A stretch of 48,481 bases of DNA from JAGXQV01 sp964527565 (GTDB lineage Bacteria; Pseudomonadota; Gammaproteobacteria; Burkholderiales; Sulfuricellaceae). This document shows, piece by piece, positions 1-8,875 of the stretch (position 1 is the first letter of the stretch; every line of letters begins with the position of its first letter). The stretch spans positions 1 to 48,481 of the forward strand of contig CAZGOY010000024.1 of the NCBI GenBank assembly GCA_964527565.1, written 5' to 3'. The notes under the pieces were generated by a model, which worked only from the letters and a program-made list of their open reading frames with translations, did not search any database and was not told where the DNA came from. A program made the position numbers and the translations under genes.

Positions 1-1
1 T

Positions 2-77
<76 letters not shown>

Positions 78-191
78 AAACTGTCACACTTTTGCGAAGG
101 CTGCTTGAGCCGCCGCTCCGTGCAAACGAAGGTCGCCATTAGACCGTCAAACCGATTTCAAGTCAATATGTGGAAAGGCTGCTGACAAGCA

Positions 192-214
192 AAACGCCGG
201 ACATGCCGGCGTTT
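192..214 (-). terminator. Candidate intrinsic terminator after the DUF2934 gene
   Basis: A perfect 9-bp stem (AAACGCCGG / CCGGCGTTT) encloses a 5-nt loop. On the minus strand it lies about 60 nt downstream of the DUF2934 stop codon and ends in a short T run (GTTTTGC). The U tract is short, so termination may be partial. The rest of 78-274 shows no gene. Confidence 0.6.
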
Positions 215-274
215 CTGATGAAGTCCCAAGAGGAGCGGGTTAAGAAGCACCCGTGAGAAAACAGCTTGGCTGGA

Positions 275-577
275 CTATTTCTTCTTGGTGTTCAGCATGG
301 CGGAAATCTCGATTTCCGCCTCGATCCAGTCGCGCACCGGGTCGCTCATGAAGCCGTTGCGCTCGGCGCGGAAATAGGCCGCCTCGGCAACCATGCAGTA
401 ATGTTGCTCGGGAGTAACGGCCACCTTCTTGCCGGCGGCAGCCTTGGCTGCCGGTTTTTTGGCGGCGGGTTTTTCAGCCACGGGCTTGGCAGCGACAGGC
501 TTGGCGGCGGCAGCTTTTGCCGGAGCCGCCTTGACGGCAGTTTTTTTGGTGGTTGTCTTGCTGGTGGTTTCGGCCAT
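275..577 (-). CDS. Ala/Lys-rich DUF2934-type protein
   Basis: A 100-residue protein in two parts. Residues 1-50 are a low-complexity basic tail of alternating Ala, Lys, Pro and Thr resembling histone H1-like or PhaF-like tails. Residues 55-95 look like a DUF2934 domain (PEQHYCMVAEAAYFRAERNG, then an acidic DWIEAEIEI helix). The tail could bind nucleic acid or polymer-granule surfaces, but this is only analogy and no function is established. The start is well supported: AGGAGG sits 8 nt before the ATG. It appears monocistronic, with a hairpin on each side. Confidence 0.8.
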   Translation of the reverse strand: MAETTSKTTTKKTAVKAAPAKAAAAKPVAAKPVAEKPAAKKPAAKAAAGKKVAVTPEQHYCMVAEAAYFRAERNGFMSDPVRDWIEAEIEISAMLNTKKK

Positions 578-634
578 GGTTATTCCCTCCTGAGGTGTTA
601 AGGTAGCCTTACTAAGCGGTTTGATTCTAGCTCA

Positions 635-670
635 AAAAATATTCCAACGGTCTAATTCTGGAATATTTTT
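635..670 (-). terminator. AT-rich terminator-like hairpin after the tldD unit
   Basis: A perfect 12-bp inverted repeat (AAAAATATTCCA / TGGAATATTTTT) with a 12-nt loop lies between the tldD-linked gene and the DUF2934 gene. On the minus strand the 3' arm ends in six T residues. The stem is AT-rich, so it is weaker than a classic terminator. It could also be an operator for the downstream gene. Confidence 0.5.
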
Positions 671-690
671 GTGTCAGTAAAATGGCACGC

Positions 691-999
691 TCACTTCTTG
701 CGTAATCCTCCATCCGGCAACAGCAGGTATTTTTGGCTACCGGCCTTGTTGTTCTGGATGAAATGATTGACGGTAATCTCCTGGCGCGCCGTGTCCAGCA
801 CGAGTTCATAGAACTGGTAGTTTTTGAAAACTTCCTCGTAGTTCAGGTCTTGTCCAGGATCCCAGGGACGTTGTTCGGGATCGAAGTTTTCGTAATAGTA
901 CTTGGCGCCCGGCTGCATTTTTTCGACGAACGAGGCGGCGCCAGCGAGCAATGGCAGCGCGCACAAACCAGCGAACAGGATGCGGAGAGTTGCCTTCAT
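691..999 (-). CDS. Small secreted hypothetical protein linked to tldD
   Basis: A 102-residue protein with an N-terminal signal peptide (KATLRILFAGLCALPLLAGA, probable cleavage after AGAA), so it is predicted to be periplasmic. The mature part is hydrophilic and aromatic-rich (KYYYENFDPEQRPWDPGQ) and ends in Lys-Lys. I do not recognise a family. The start is chosen because AGGAGG precedes this ATG and the ATG overlaps the tldD stop (TGATG), implying translational coupling. A longer reading frame upstream is only the shadow of tldD. Its link to TldD, a maturation protease, is suggestive but unproven. Confidence 0.75.
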   Translation of the reverse strand: MKATLRILFAGLCALPLLAGAASFVEKMQPGAKYYYENFDPEQRPWDPGQDLNYEEVFKNYQFYELVLDTARQEITVNHFIQNNKAGSQKYLLLPDGGLRKK

Positions 1000-2459
1000 C
1001 ACGCGGTTCCTCCTACCGTCAGGCCGTCCACGCGCAAGGTGGGTTGACCCACGCCGACCGGGACGCTTTGACCTTCCTTGCCGCAGGTGCCCACACCGGG
1101 GTCGAGCATCATGTCGTTGCCGATCATGGAGACCCTGGTGAGCACGTCCGGCCCGTTGCCGATCAGGGTCGCGCCCTTGACCGGATAGCTGATCTTGCCG
1201 TTTTCTATCATGTACGCCTCCGCTGCTGAAAAAACGAACTTGCCGCTGGTGATGTCGACCTGGCCGCCACCGAAGTTTGCCGCATACAGCCCATGCTGCA
1301 CGGAAGCGATGATTTCCTGCGGATCCTTGTCGCCATTGAGCATATAGGTGTTGGTCATGCGCGGAATGGGGATGTGCGCATAGGATTCGCGCCGTGCGTT
1401 GCCGGTCGGCGCCACGCCGGTCAGACGCGCATTGAGGCTGTCCTGCAGATAGCCGCGCAGGATGCCGTCTTCGATCAACACGGTACACTGGGTCGGGTTG
1501 CCTTCATCATCGACGTTGAGCGAGCCGCGCCGCCGCGCGATGGTACCGTCGTCGACCACCGTCACGCCCGCCGCCGCCACGCGCTCGCCGATGCGCCCGC
1601 TGAAGGCGGAACTGCCCTTGCGGTTGAAATCGCCTTCCAGACCGTGACCAATGGCCTCATGCAACAGGATACCCGGCCAGCCTGCCCCCAGCACCACCGT
1701 CATGGTGCCCGCCGGCGCGGGCCGGGCGTTGAGATTGATGATGGCCTGATGCACGGCCTTTTGCGCGTAGTCGTGCAGCACTTCATCGCTGAAATAAGCA
1801 TAATCGAAGCGCCCGCCGCCGCCCGCGCTGCCCTGCTCGCGCTTGCCGCCTTCTTCGGCGATCACGTTGATGGAAACCCGCACCAGCGGGCGCACGTCCG
1901 CCGCCAGCAGACCATCGGCGCGCGCGATCAACACCACTTCGTATTCTCCGGCCAGATGCGCCGTCACTTGGCTGATGCGCGGATCGAGGCTGCGCGCGTA
2001 GTTTTCCAGTTTTTCCAGAAGGGCGACTTTCTGCGTATCCTTCAGGCTGGCGATGGGATCATGCGGCAGATAAAGCTCGCGCAAGGCGGCATTCCTGACC
2101 TTGTGCGCCGTTTTGCTTCCTCCCTGCGCAGCAATGGCGCGGGTAGCCTGCGCCGCGCCCATCAAGGCCGGCATGCTGATGTCGTCGGAATAGGCGAAAG
2201 CGGTCTTCTCCCCCGCCACGGCGCGCACCCCCACCCCTTGGTCGATATTGAAGCTGCCCGATTTGACCTGCCCTTCTTCCAGGCTCCAGCTTTCGGCACG
2301 GGTATATTGGAAATACAGGTCGGCGTAGTCGATGCGGTTGGCCGTCATGTGCCCGAACACCTGTTGCAACGAATTCACGTCCAGGCCATAAGGCTTGAGC
2401 AGCGTCTCGTCGGCGAGGGTGAAAAGCGTACCCGGTTCGGGTGTTTGTATTGCAGTCAT
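999..2459 (-). CDS. tldD: Metalloprotease TldD
   Basis: A 486-residue TldD/PmbA-family zinc metalloprotease. With its partner TldE (PmbA) it degrades unfolded peptides and matures small peptide products such as microcins, and it influences gyrase-toxin sensitivity. The catalytic HExxxH motif is intact as HEAIGH at residues 267-272 in GILLHEAIGHGLEGDF, and the family C-terminal segment around GTCGKEGQSVPVGVGQPTLR is present. No pmbA is in the window; in many proteobacteria the two are unlinked. A GAGGAA sequence precedes the ATG. It is divergent from lepA, and a small secreted protein follows in the same operon. Confidence 0.95.
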   Translation of the reverse strand: MTAIQTPEPGTLFTLADETLLKPYGLDVNSLQQVFGHMTANRIDYADLYFQYTRAESWSLEEGQVKSGSFNIDQGVGVRAVAGEKTAFAYSDDISMPALMGAAQATRAIAAQGGSKTAHKVRNAALRELYLPHDPIASLKDTQKVALLEKLENYARSLDPRISQVTAHLAGEYEVVLIARADGLLAADVRPLVRVSINVIAEEGGKREQGSAGGGGRFDYAYFSDEVLHDYAQKAVHQAIINLNARPAPAGTMTVVLGAGWPGILLHEAIGHGLEGDFNRKGSSAFSGRIGERVAAAGVTVVDDGTIARRRGSLNVDDEGNPTQCTVLIEDGILRGYLQDSLNARLTGVAPTGNARRESYAHIPIPRMTNTYMLNGDKDPQEIIASVQHGLYAANFGGGQVDITSGKFVFSAAEAYMIENGKISYPVKGATLIGNGPDVLTRVSMIGNDMMLDPGVGTCGKEGQSVPVGVGQPTLRVDGLTVGGTA

Positions 2460-2558
2460 GGTTGTTCCTCAAGGTTCCGGCTGGCGGTTTTGGAATGGCG
2501 CCTGAAAGTTAGGCCTAATTGTAACCTGCCGATTTCAAATCAGGCGAAAAACGCGGCA

Positions 2559-2652
2559 ACCCGCCCAGCGTTGGCGGGTGCAATTTTTAGCAAACTCCGT
2601 TAAAATTCGCCCCTTTATCGAATCCTGACGGGGCACGGCGCGTGCCCTTTTT
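2559..2652 (+). promoter_or_regulatory. lepA promoter region and leader with terminator-like hairpin
   Basis: A -10-like TAAAAT lies at 2601-2606 with only a weak -35 (GTGCAA, 2578-2583). About 25 nt further, GGGCACG-GCG-CGTGCCC (2631-2647) followed by five T forms a compact intrinsic-terminator shape 54 nt upstream of the lepA ATG. GCCCC at 2609-2613 can pair with GGGGC at 2630-2634, which would exclude the terminator stem. A second inverted repeat (ACCCGCC / GGCGGGT) is at 2559-2579. The upstream gene is divergent, so this hairpin does not serve a preceding + strand gene. An attenuation role is inferred. Confidence 0.4.
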
Positions 2653-2705
2653 ACTTTGGCTGCACAGCGCCCAACTCGAATACTCATTTGGCTGAAACTT
2701 TTGGC

Positions 2706-4499
2706 ATGAACAACATCCGCAATTTTTCGATCATCGCCCACATCGACCACGGCAAATCCACCCTGGCCGACCGCATCATCCATTTGTGCGGCGGCCTCTC
2801 CGACCGCGAGATGGAAGCGCAAGTGCTGGATTCGATGGACATCGAGCGCGAGCGCGGCATCACCATCAAGGCGCAGACCGCCGCGCTGGAGTACAAGGCG
2901 CGCGACGGCAAGCTCTACCGCCTCAACCTGATCGACACACCCGGCCACGTGGACTTCTCCTACGAAGTCAGCCGTTCTCTCTCCGCCTGCGAAGGCGCGT
3001 TGTTGGTGGTGGACGCTTCGCAGGGCGTGGAAGCGCAGAGCGTGGCCAACTGCTACACCGCCATCGAGCAGGGCGTGGAAGTGGTGTCGGTGCTGAATAA
3101 GATCGACCTGCCCTCCGCCGAACCGGAACGGGTGATGAAGGAAATCGAGGACATCATCGGCATCGACGCCACCAATGCGGTGCTGTGCTCGGCTAAAACC
3201 GGCCTGGGCGTGCAGGACGTGCTGGAGGCGGTGATTGAGCGCATTCCGGCGCCGAAAGGTACGATGGATGCACCGCTGAAGGCGCTGATCATCGACTCGT
3301 GGTTCGATAATTACGTCGGCGTGGTGATGCTGGTTCGGGTGGTGGACGGCGTGCTGAAGCCCAAGGACAAGATACTGCTGATGGCTGGCGGCAGCGAGCA
3401 TCTTTGCGAGCAGGTCGGGGTGTTCACCCCCAAATCCCAGCCACGGGCGCAATTGGCGGCGGGTGAGGTAGGCTTCGTGATCGCCGGCATCAAGGAGTTG
3501 AAAGCGGCCAAGGTCGGCGATACCGTGACCCTGGCCGGCAAGCGCGCCGCCGAGCCGCTGCCGGGCTTCAAGGAAATCAAGCCGCAGGTGTTCGCCGGTC
3601 TCTACCCGGTGGAGTCGCACGAGTACGAAGCCCTGCGCGATGCGCTGGAAAAGCTCAAGCTCAACGACGCCTCGCTGCAATACGAGCCGGAAGTTTCGCA
3701 GGCGCTGGGCTTCGGCTTCCGCTGCGGCTTTCTCGGTCTGCTGCACATGGAGATCGTGCAGGAACGGCTGGAACGCGAGTTCGACCAGGACCTCATCACC
3801 ACCGCGCCGACGGTGATTTACGAAGTGGTGCTGCGCGACGGCACGGTGATCGAAGTGGAAAACCCCTCCAAGCTGCCCGAGCTGTCGAAGATCGAGGAAA
3901 TCCGCGAGCCGATCATCACCACCACCATCCTGGCGCCGCAGGATTACGTCGGCGCGGTGATGACGCTGTGCAACCAGAAGCGCGGCATCCAGAAAAACAT
4001 GCAGTACATGGGGCGGCAGGTGATGCTGACCTACGAAATGCCGATGAACGAAGTGGTGATGGATTTCTTCGACAAGCTGAAATCGGTGTCGCGCGGCTAT
4101 GCCTCGATGGATTATGAATTCCTGGAATTCCGCACCTCCGATCTGGTCAAGGTGGATATCCTGATCAACAGCGACAAGGTCGATGCCCTGTCGGTGATCG
4201 TGCACCGCGCCAACAGCCAGTACCGGGGCCGCGAAGTGGCTGCCAAGATGCGCGAACTGATCCCGCGCCAGATGTTCGACGTGGCGATCCAGGCGGCCAT
4301 CGGCGCGCAGATTATCGCCCGCGAGAACGTCAAGGCGCTACGCAAGAACGTGCTGGCCAAGTGCTACGGCGGCGACATCAGCCGCAAGCGCAAGTTGCTG
4401 GAAAAACAGAAGGCCGGCAAGAAGCGCATGAAGCAGGTGGGCAACGTCGAGATTCCGCAGGAAGCGTTTCTGGCAATTTTGCAGGTGGATAACAAATGA
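2706..4499 (+). CDS. lepA: Elongation factor 4 (LepA) GTPase
   Basis: A 597-residue translational GTPase that acts on stalled or misaligned ribosomes and in initiation. The G domain shows AHIDHGKST (P-loop), DTPGH (G3) and NKIDLP (G4). The EF-G-like domains and the LepA-specific C-terminal domain (CYGGDISRKRKLLEKQKAGK) are complete. The chosen ATG gives the usual N-terminus (MNNIRNFSIIAHIDHGK). A TTG 18 nt upstream is also open in frame, but neither has a clear ribosome-binding site. lepB starts inside the stop codon (ATGA), as is common in this conserved cluster. Confidence 0.97.
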   Translation: MNNIRNFSIIAHIDHGKSTLADRIIHLCGGLSDREMEAQVLDSMDIERERGITIKAQTAALEYKARDGKLYRLNLIDTPGHVDFSYEVSRSLSACEGALLVVDASQGVEAQSVANCYTAIEQGVEVVSVLNKIDLPSAEPERVMKEIEDIIGIDATNAVLCSAKTGLGVQDVLEAVIERIPAPKGTMDAPLKALIIDSWFDNYVGVVMLVRVVDGVLKPKDKILLMAGGSEHLCEQVGVFTPKSQPRAQLAAGEVGFVIAGIKELKAAKVGDTVTLAGKRAAEPLPGFKEIKPQVFAGLYPVESHEYEALRDALEKLKLNDASLQYEPEVSQALGFGFRCGFLGLLHMEIVQERLEREFDQDLITTAPTVIYEVVLRDGTVIEVENPSKLPELSKIEEIREPIITTTILAPQDYVGAVMTLCNQKRGIQKNMQYMGRQVMLTYEMPMNEVVMDFFDKLKSVSRGYASMDYEFLEFRTSDLVKVDILINSDKVDALSVIVHRANSQYRGREVAAKMRELIPRQMFDVAIQAAIGAQIIARENVKALRKNVLAKCYGGDISRKRKLLEKQKAGKKRMKQVGNVEIPQEAFLAILQVDNK

Positions 4500-5299
4500 A
4501 CTTTCCGCTCATCATGCTCATCGCGCTGGTGCTCACCGGCGCCGTCTGGCTGTTCGACATCTACGTGCTGAAACCCAAGCGCCAGGCAGAAGCCAAGGAA
4601 CCCCTGCTGGTCGAATACGCGCGCAGTTTTTTCCCGGTAATTCTGGCCGTCTTCGTGCTGCGCTCCTTCCTGGTGGAGCCGTTCAAGATTCCTTCCGGCT
4701 CGATGATGTCCACCCTGCTGGTGGGTGATTTCATCCTGGTCAACAAATACCAGTACGGCATCCGCCTGCCGGTGGCGAACAAGAAGATCGTCGAACTCGG
4801 ATCGCCGCAGCGCGGCGAGGTGATGGTATTCCGCTTCCCGAAAGACCCTTCGCTGGACTACATCAAGCGAGTGGTGGGCATTCCCGGCGACACGGTGAGT
4901 TACCGCGACAAACGCCTCACCATCAACGGCGAAGCGGTGAAGATGGAAAAACAGGGCGATTATTCCTACGTCAAGAGCGGCCTTAACTACATCACCGCCG
5001 TGCAACACATGGAAACGCTGGGCGAGCATACCCACGAAACCCTGGTGCAGCAGGATGCGCCCACCCTGCGCTTTCACGACGTGGACACATTTCCCATGCG
5101 CCAAAACTGTGATTACAATGAAGAAGGTTTCACCTGCACGGTTCCGGAAGGGCATTACTTCACCATGGGCGACAACCGTGACGACAGCAACGACAGCCGC
5201 TACTGGGGCTTCGTGCCGGACGGCAACATCGTCGGGCGCGCGTTCATGATCTGGTGGAACTTCGACGACTTCAAACGCATCGGGCAATCGATCAAATAA
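4496..5299 (+). CDS. lepB: Signal peptidase I
   Basis: A 267-residue inner-membrane serine protease that removes signal peptides from exported proteins. Two N-terminal membrane segments (about 3-25 and 45-62) precede the catalytic region. The nucleophile is Ser69 in PSGSMMSTL and the general base Lys124 in YIKRVVGIPGD. The C-terminal GDNRDDSNDSRYWG box is intact. It starts within the lepA stop codon and is followed 10 nt later by the DUF4845 gene. Length and motifs are ordinary for the family. Confidence 0.97.
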   Translation: MNFPLIMLIALVLTGAVWLFDIYVLKPKRQAEAKEPLLVEYARSFFPVILAVFVLRSFLVEPFKIPSGSMMSTLLVGDFILVNKYQYGIRLPVANKKIVELGSPQRGEVMVFRFPKDPSLDYIKRVVGIPGDTVSYRDKRLTINGEAVKMEKQGDYSYVKSGLNYITAVQHMETLGEHTHETLVQQDAPTLRFHDVDTFPMRQNCDYNEEGFTCTVPEGHYFTMGDNRDDSNDSRYWGFVPDGNIVGRAFMIWWNFDDFKRIGQSIK

Positions 5300-5309
5300 A
5301 GGAGGAGAC

Positions 5310-5699
5310 ATGAATCCAGCAGTGAATGTGGCACACAAGCAACGCGGCGTCAGCCTGTCCGGCGCCGTCATGGTGATGATCGGCCTGGCATTGATCGGGC
5401 TGGTTGCGGCAAAAATGGTGCCCCCCTATACCGACTACTTCTCCATCAAGAAAATTCTCACCGCGATGGAAGTCAACGGCGAACTGAAAACCCTGGGCAG
5501 CAAGGACTTGCGCCTTTCCTACGCCAGGCGCGCGCTGATCGATAACGTCAGGAGCATCACCCCGGAAGACCTGCTGATCGAAAAGGGGCCGGACGGCAAC
5601 ATGGTCGTCAGCGTGGAATATTCGGTGAAAACGCCGCTGGTCGCCAATATCAGCCTGCTGATCGACTTCAACGTCTCCACCGCGCAGGCAGAGAAATGA
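5310..5699 (+). CDS. DUF4845 membrane-anchored protein
   Basis: A 129-residue protein with one N-terminal membrane segment (SLSGAVMVMIGLALIGLVAA, about residues 15-35) and a periplasmic-type domain. Its position between lepB and rnc matches the DUF4845 proteins of beta- and gammaproteobacteria. The start resembles type IV pilin-like sequences (KQRGVSLSG), but no prepilin peptidase glycine-phenylalanine site is evident. The ribosome-binding site is strong (GGAGGA, 6 nt before ATG). Function is unknown. The conserved position suggests a link to protein export or simply cotranscription. Confidence 0.85.
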   Translation: MNPAVNVAHKQRGVSLSGAVMVMIGLALIGLVAAKMVPPYTDYFSIKKILTAMEVNGELKTLGSKDLRLSYARRALIDNVRSITPEDLLIEKGPDGNMVVSVEYSVKTPLVANISLLIDFNVSTAQAEK

Positions 5700-5703
5700 C
5701 GGC

Positions 5704-6381
5704 ATGAACAGCGACATCCTGTGTCGGCGGCTCGGCTACCGCTTCAACCAGCCCGAACTGCTGCGCCAGGCGCTCACCCACCGCAGCCACGGCGGCCACA
5801 ACAACGAGCGGCTCGAATTTCTCGGCGACAGCGTCCTCAACTGCGTCACCGCCACCCGCCTGTATCACCTCTACGGCAAGGTGGCGGAAGGCGACCTCTC
5901 CCGCATGCGCGCCCACCTGGTCAAGGAATCCACCCTCAACGACCTCGCCGTCACTCTCAACCTCGGCGACATCCTGCTGCTCGGCGAAGGCGAATTGAAA
6001 AGCGGCGGTTTCCGCCGGCCCTCGATTCTCGCGGACGGCCTGGAAGCGGTTTTCGGCGCAATTTTTCTCGATGGCGGCTTTTCTGAAGCCGAGCGCGTCA
6101 TCAACAGCCTGTATGCCCCGCTGGTCGAGCACCTCGACCCGAAAACCCTGGGCAAGGACCCCAAAACCCTGCTGCAGGAAGTGCTGCAAGGCCGCAAGAT
6201 CGCCCTGCCGCAATACAACGTGGTCAGCGTGAGCGGCGAGGCTCACGAGCAGCATTTCGAAGTCGAATGTCTGATTCCCGGCCTGGACATCCGCACGCGA
6301 GGCGCGGGCGGCAGCCGCCGCAGCGCCGAACAGGCCGCCGCACTTGAAGCACTGGAAATTTTGAAGGCCACCCCGAAATGA
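5704..6381 (+). CDS. rnc: Ribonuclease III
   Basis: A 225-residue double-strand-specific endoribonuclease that processes rRNA precursors and structured mRNAs. The signature NERLEFLGDSVL (about 36-47) carries the catalytic acidic residues, and the second metal-binding region ADGLEAVFGAIFLDGG is present. A C-terminal dsRNA-binding domain spans about 153-222 (KTLLQEVLQGRK ... GSRRSAEQAAALEAL). It lies 4 nt after the DUF4845 gene and overlaps era by ATGA, the classic rnc-era arrangement. Confidence 0.97.
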   Translation: MNSDILCRRLGYRFNQPELLRQALTHRSHGGHNNERLEFLGDSVLNCVTATRLYHLYGKVAEGDLSRMRAHLVKESTLNDLAVTLNLGDILLLGEGELKSGGFRRPSILADGLEAVFGAIFLDGGFSEAERVINSLYAPLVEHLDPKTLGKDPKTLLQEVLQGRKIALPQYNVVSVSGEAHEQHFEVECLIPGLDIRTRGAGGSRRSAEQAAALEALEILKATPK

Positions 6382-7262
6382 ACGATTACCGCAGCGGCTT
6401 TATCGCCATCGTCGGACGCCCCAACGTCGGCAAATCCACCCTGCTCAACCATCTGGTCGGCCAGAAGGTCAGCATCACCTCGCGCAAGGCGCAAACCACG
6501 CGCCACCGCATCACCGGCATCCGCAGCGACGAAGATGCGCAATACGTCTTCGTCGATACGCCCGGCTTTCAGTTGCAGCACCAGAACGCACTCAACCGCA
6601 CCATGAACCGCACCGTCACGCAATCGATGTCCGATGTTGATGCCGTGCTGTTCGTGGTCGAGGCGCTGCGTTTCGACGAACGCGACGAACTGGTGCTCAA
6701 CATGTTGCCGCAGGATCGCCCGGTATTGCTGGTCATCAACAAGATCGACCGGCTCGACGACAAAAACCGCCTGCTGCCGTTTATCGAACAGGTGTCGGCC
6801 AGTTTCGCCTTCGCCGCCATCGTCCCGGTCAGCGCCCAACGCGGCAAGGAACTGGACAACCTGCTCGCCGCCCTGCGCAGCCGCCTGCCGCAAGGCGCGC
6901 CGGTCTTCGGCGAGGACGAAATCACCGACCGCAGCGAGCGTTTTCTCGCCGCCGAAATCCTGCGCGAAAAAGTCTTCCGCCTCTCCGGCGACGAAATTCC
7001 CTACGCCATCAGCGTCGAAATCGAGAAATTCGAAACCGAGGGCGCCCTGCGCCGTATCTACGCCGCCATCATCGTCGACAAGGAAAACCAGAAGCCCATC
7101 CTGATCGGCAAAAAAGGCGCCAAGCTCAAGGAAATCTCCACCCAGGCGCGCCTCGACATGGAAAAACTCTTCGACGGCAAGGTCTATCTCGAAGTGTGGG
7201 TGAAAGTGAAAAGCGGCTGGGCGGACGACGAGCGCGCACTGAAGAGCCTGGGCTACGAATAG
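6378..7262 (+). CDS. era: GTPase Era
   Basis: A 294-residue GTPase that binds the 3' end of 16S rRNA and assists 30S subunit maturation. G1 GRPNVGKST, G2 region TTRHRITGI, G3 DTPGF and G4 NKID are present, followed by the KH RNA-binding domain (PILIGKKGAKLKEISTQAR). Its start overlaps the rnc stop. In many proteobacteria recO and pdxJ follow era; here a phosphohexomutase gene follows after 25 nt. Confidence 0.97.
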   Translation: MNDYRSGFIAIVGRPNVGKSTLLNHLVGQKVSITSRKAQTTRHRITGIRSDEDAQYVFVDTPGFQLQHQNALNRTMNRTVTQSMSDVDAVLFVVEALRFDERDELVLNMLPQDRPVLLVINKIDRLDDKNRLLPFIEQVSASFAFAAIVPVSAQRGKELDNLLAALRSRLPQGAPVFGEDEITDRSERFLAAEILREKVFRLSGDEIPYAISVEIEKFETEGALRRIYAAIIVDKENQKPILIGKKGAKLKEISTQARLDMEKLFDGKVYLEVWVKVKSGWADDERALKSLGYE

Positions 7263-7287
7263 GTTTTTCCGCAAGGCACAGCGGATC

Positions 7288-8754
7288 GTGACCACCCTTA
7301 CCCTGAAAACCATCGCCGAACGCTCCGGCGTATGCTTCGGCACCAGCGGCGCGCGCGGGCGCGCGGACGACATGACGGACGCCGTCTGCGCCGCCTATGT
7401 CACGGCGTTCCTGCAAACGCTGGCTCCCGATGCCACACGGATTGCGCTGGGCCGCGATTTGCGCCCCAGCAGCCCGCGCATCGCAGCGGCGTGCGCGGCC
7501 GCCATGAAAACGCACGGCGCGGCCGTCGTGTTCGCCGGCACGCTGCCCACCCCGGCGCTGGCCTGTTACGCCATGCAGCAAGGCATTCCCGCCATCATGG
7601 TGACCGGCAGCCACATTCCCTTCGACCGTAACGGCATCAAGTTTTATCTGCCGGCGGGTGAAATCAGCAAAGCGCACGAAGACGCCATCCTGCATGCTGA
7701 AGTCGCCATGCCGACCATTTATCCCGCGGCCGCGCCCTTGCCGCCGGAAGATAGAGCGCCGCTGGAACATTACCGGGAACGTTACCTGCGGTTTTTCCCG
7801 GCGGATTTTCTGCACGGCCTGCGCATCGGGGTATACCAGCATTCCGGCGTGGCGCGGGATTTTCTGTGCGAACTCCTGCAATGCCTGGGTGCCACGGTGG
7901 TGCCGCTGGGGCGCACGGATGCCTTCGTGCCGGTGGATACCGAAGCCGTCAGCGAGGAGGACCAGGCGCAGGGCCGGGCATGGGCGGCGGAACAGCGCCT
8001 CGACGCCTTGCTTTCCACCGACGGCGACGCCGACCGTCCCTTGATCGGCGACGAAAGCGGGCACTGGTTGCGCGGCGACGCGGTGGGCCTGCTGTGCGCC
8101 CAATACCTGGATGCCGCCACGGTGGCGACGCCGGTCAGCAGCAGCACCGCCATCGAGAAGTGCGGCGCATTTTCCCAGGTGATGCGCACCCGCATCGGCT
8201 CGCCCTACGTTATCGAGGCGATGGAAAAGGCCTTGGCTGCAGGGGCCAAGCGCGTGGTCGGATTCGAAGCCAACGGCGGTTTCCTGGTGGGCGACGGTTT
8301 TGAAAGAAATGGCCGCCGTCTGGAGGCGCTGCCGACCCGCGATGCGGTGCTGCCGATGCTGGCCTTGCTCGCGCTGGCCAAGGAACGCGGCGCCCCCTTA
8401 TCCGCCCTTGAGGCGGCCTTGCCGCGCCGCTTTACGGCGAGCGGTCGGATTCAGGATTTCCCCGCCGAAAGCAGCCGGATGCTGCTCGGCAGCCTCGCCA
8501 CGTCGCGTGCGGCAGTCGATGCGCTGGTGGGCGAAATCTGCGGCGAAGCAACAGGCCAGGACGAAACGGACGGCTTGCGGCTGACATTCGCATCCGGTGA
8601 AATCGTGCACCTGCGCCCCTCCGGCAACGCCCCGGAATTGCGTTGCTACGCGGAAGCGGACAGCGATGCGCGGGCGCGGGAACTGGTCCGCCTTACCCTG
8701 GAACGAATCCTCGGTCATCCGCAGGGCCGACACGCTCGCCAAGGGGCAGGCTGA
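7288..8754 (+). CDS. Phosphoglucomutase/phosphomannomutase family protein
   Basis: A 488-residue alpha-D-phosphohexomutase that moves phosphate between C1 and C6 of a hexose through a phosphoserine. The catalytic loop is TGSHIPFDRNG with Ser108; most relatives have TASHNP. The metal-binding loop DGDADR is near residue 245, the sugar-binding loop GFEANGGF is near 328, and the phosphate-binding RPSGNAPELR is C-terminal. The family cannot be split into glucose, mannose or glucosamine activity by eye. It starts with GTG, 25 nt after era, without a strong ribosome-binding site. The GSH variant may mark a subfamily. Confidence 0.88.
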   Translation: MTTLTLKTIAERSGVCFGTSGARGRADDMTDAVCAAYVTAFLQTLAPDATRIALGRDLRPSSPRIAAACAAAMKTHGAAVVFAGTLPTPALACYAMQQGIPAIMVTGSHIPFDRNGIKFYLPAGEISKAHEDAILHAEVAMPTIYPAAAPLPPEDRAPLEHYRERYLRFFPADFLHGLRIGVYQHSGVARDFLCELLQCLGATVVPLGRTDAFVPVDTEAVSEEDQAQGRAWAAEQRLDALLSTDGDADRPLIGDESGHWLRGDAVGLLCAQYLDAATVATPVSSSTAIEKCGAFSQVMRTRIGSPYVIEAMEKALAAGAKRVVGFEANGGFLVGDGFERNGRRLEALPTRDAVLPMLALLALAKERGAPLSALEAALPRRFTASGRIQDFPAESSRMLLGSLATSRAAVDALVGEICGEATGQDETDGLRLTFASGEIVHLRPSGNAPELRCYAEADSDARARELVRLTLERILGHPQGRHARQGAG

Positions 8755-8875
8755 ACGGGGCACCCCCCGTGTCTGTGCAATAGCGCTATCATTACGCCAA
8801 AACGATGGCAGCGATGCGTCGAAGGTTGAAGCCGGATATAGTTAATCTATCACCCAAGCAACAGAAAGGATTTTT

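Noticed and set aside
2535..4205. A 556-codon open frame on the minus strand opposite lepA
   Set aside because: Its His/Gln/Arg-rich translation has no domain character and lies entirely opposite the well-supported lepA gene; it is a GC-bias shadow.
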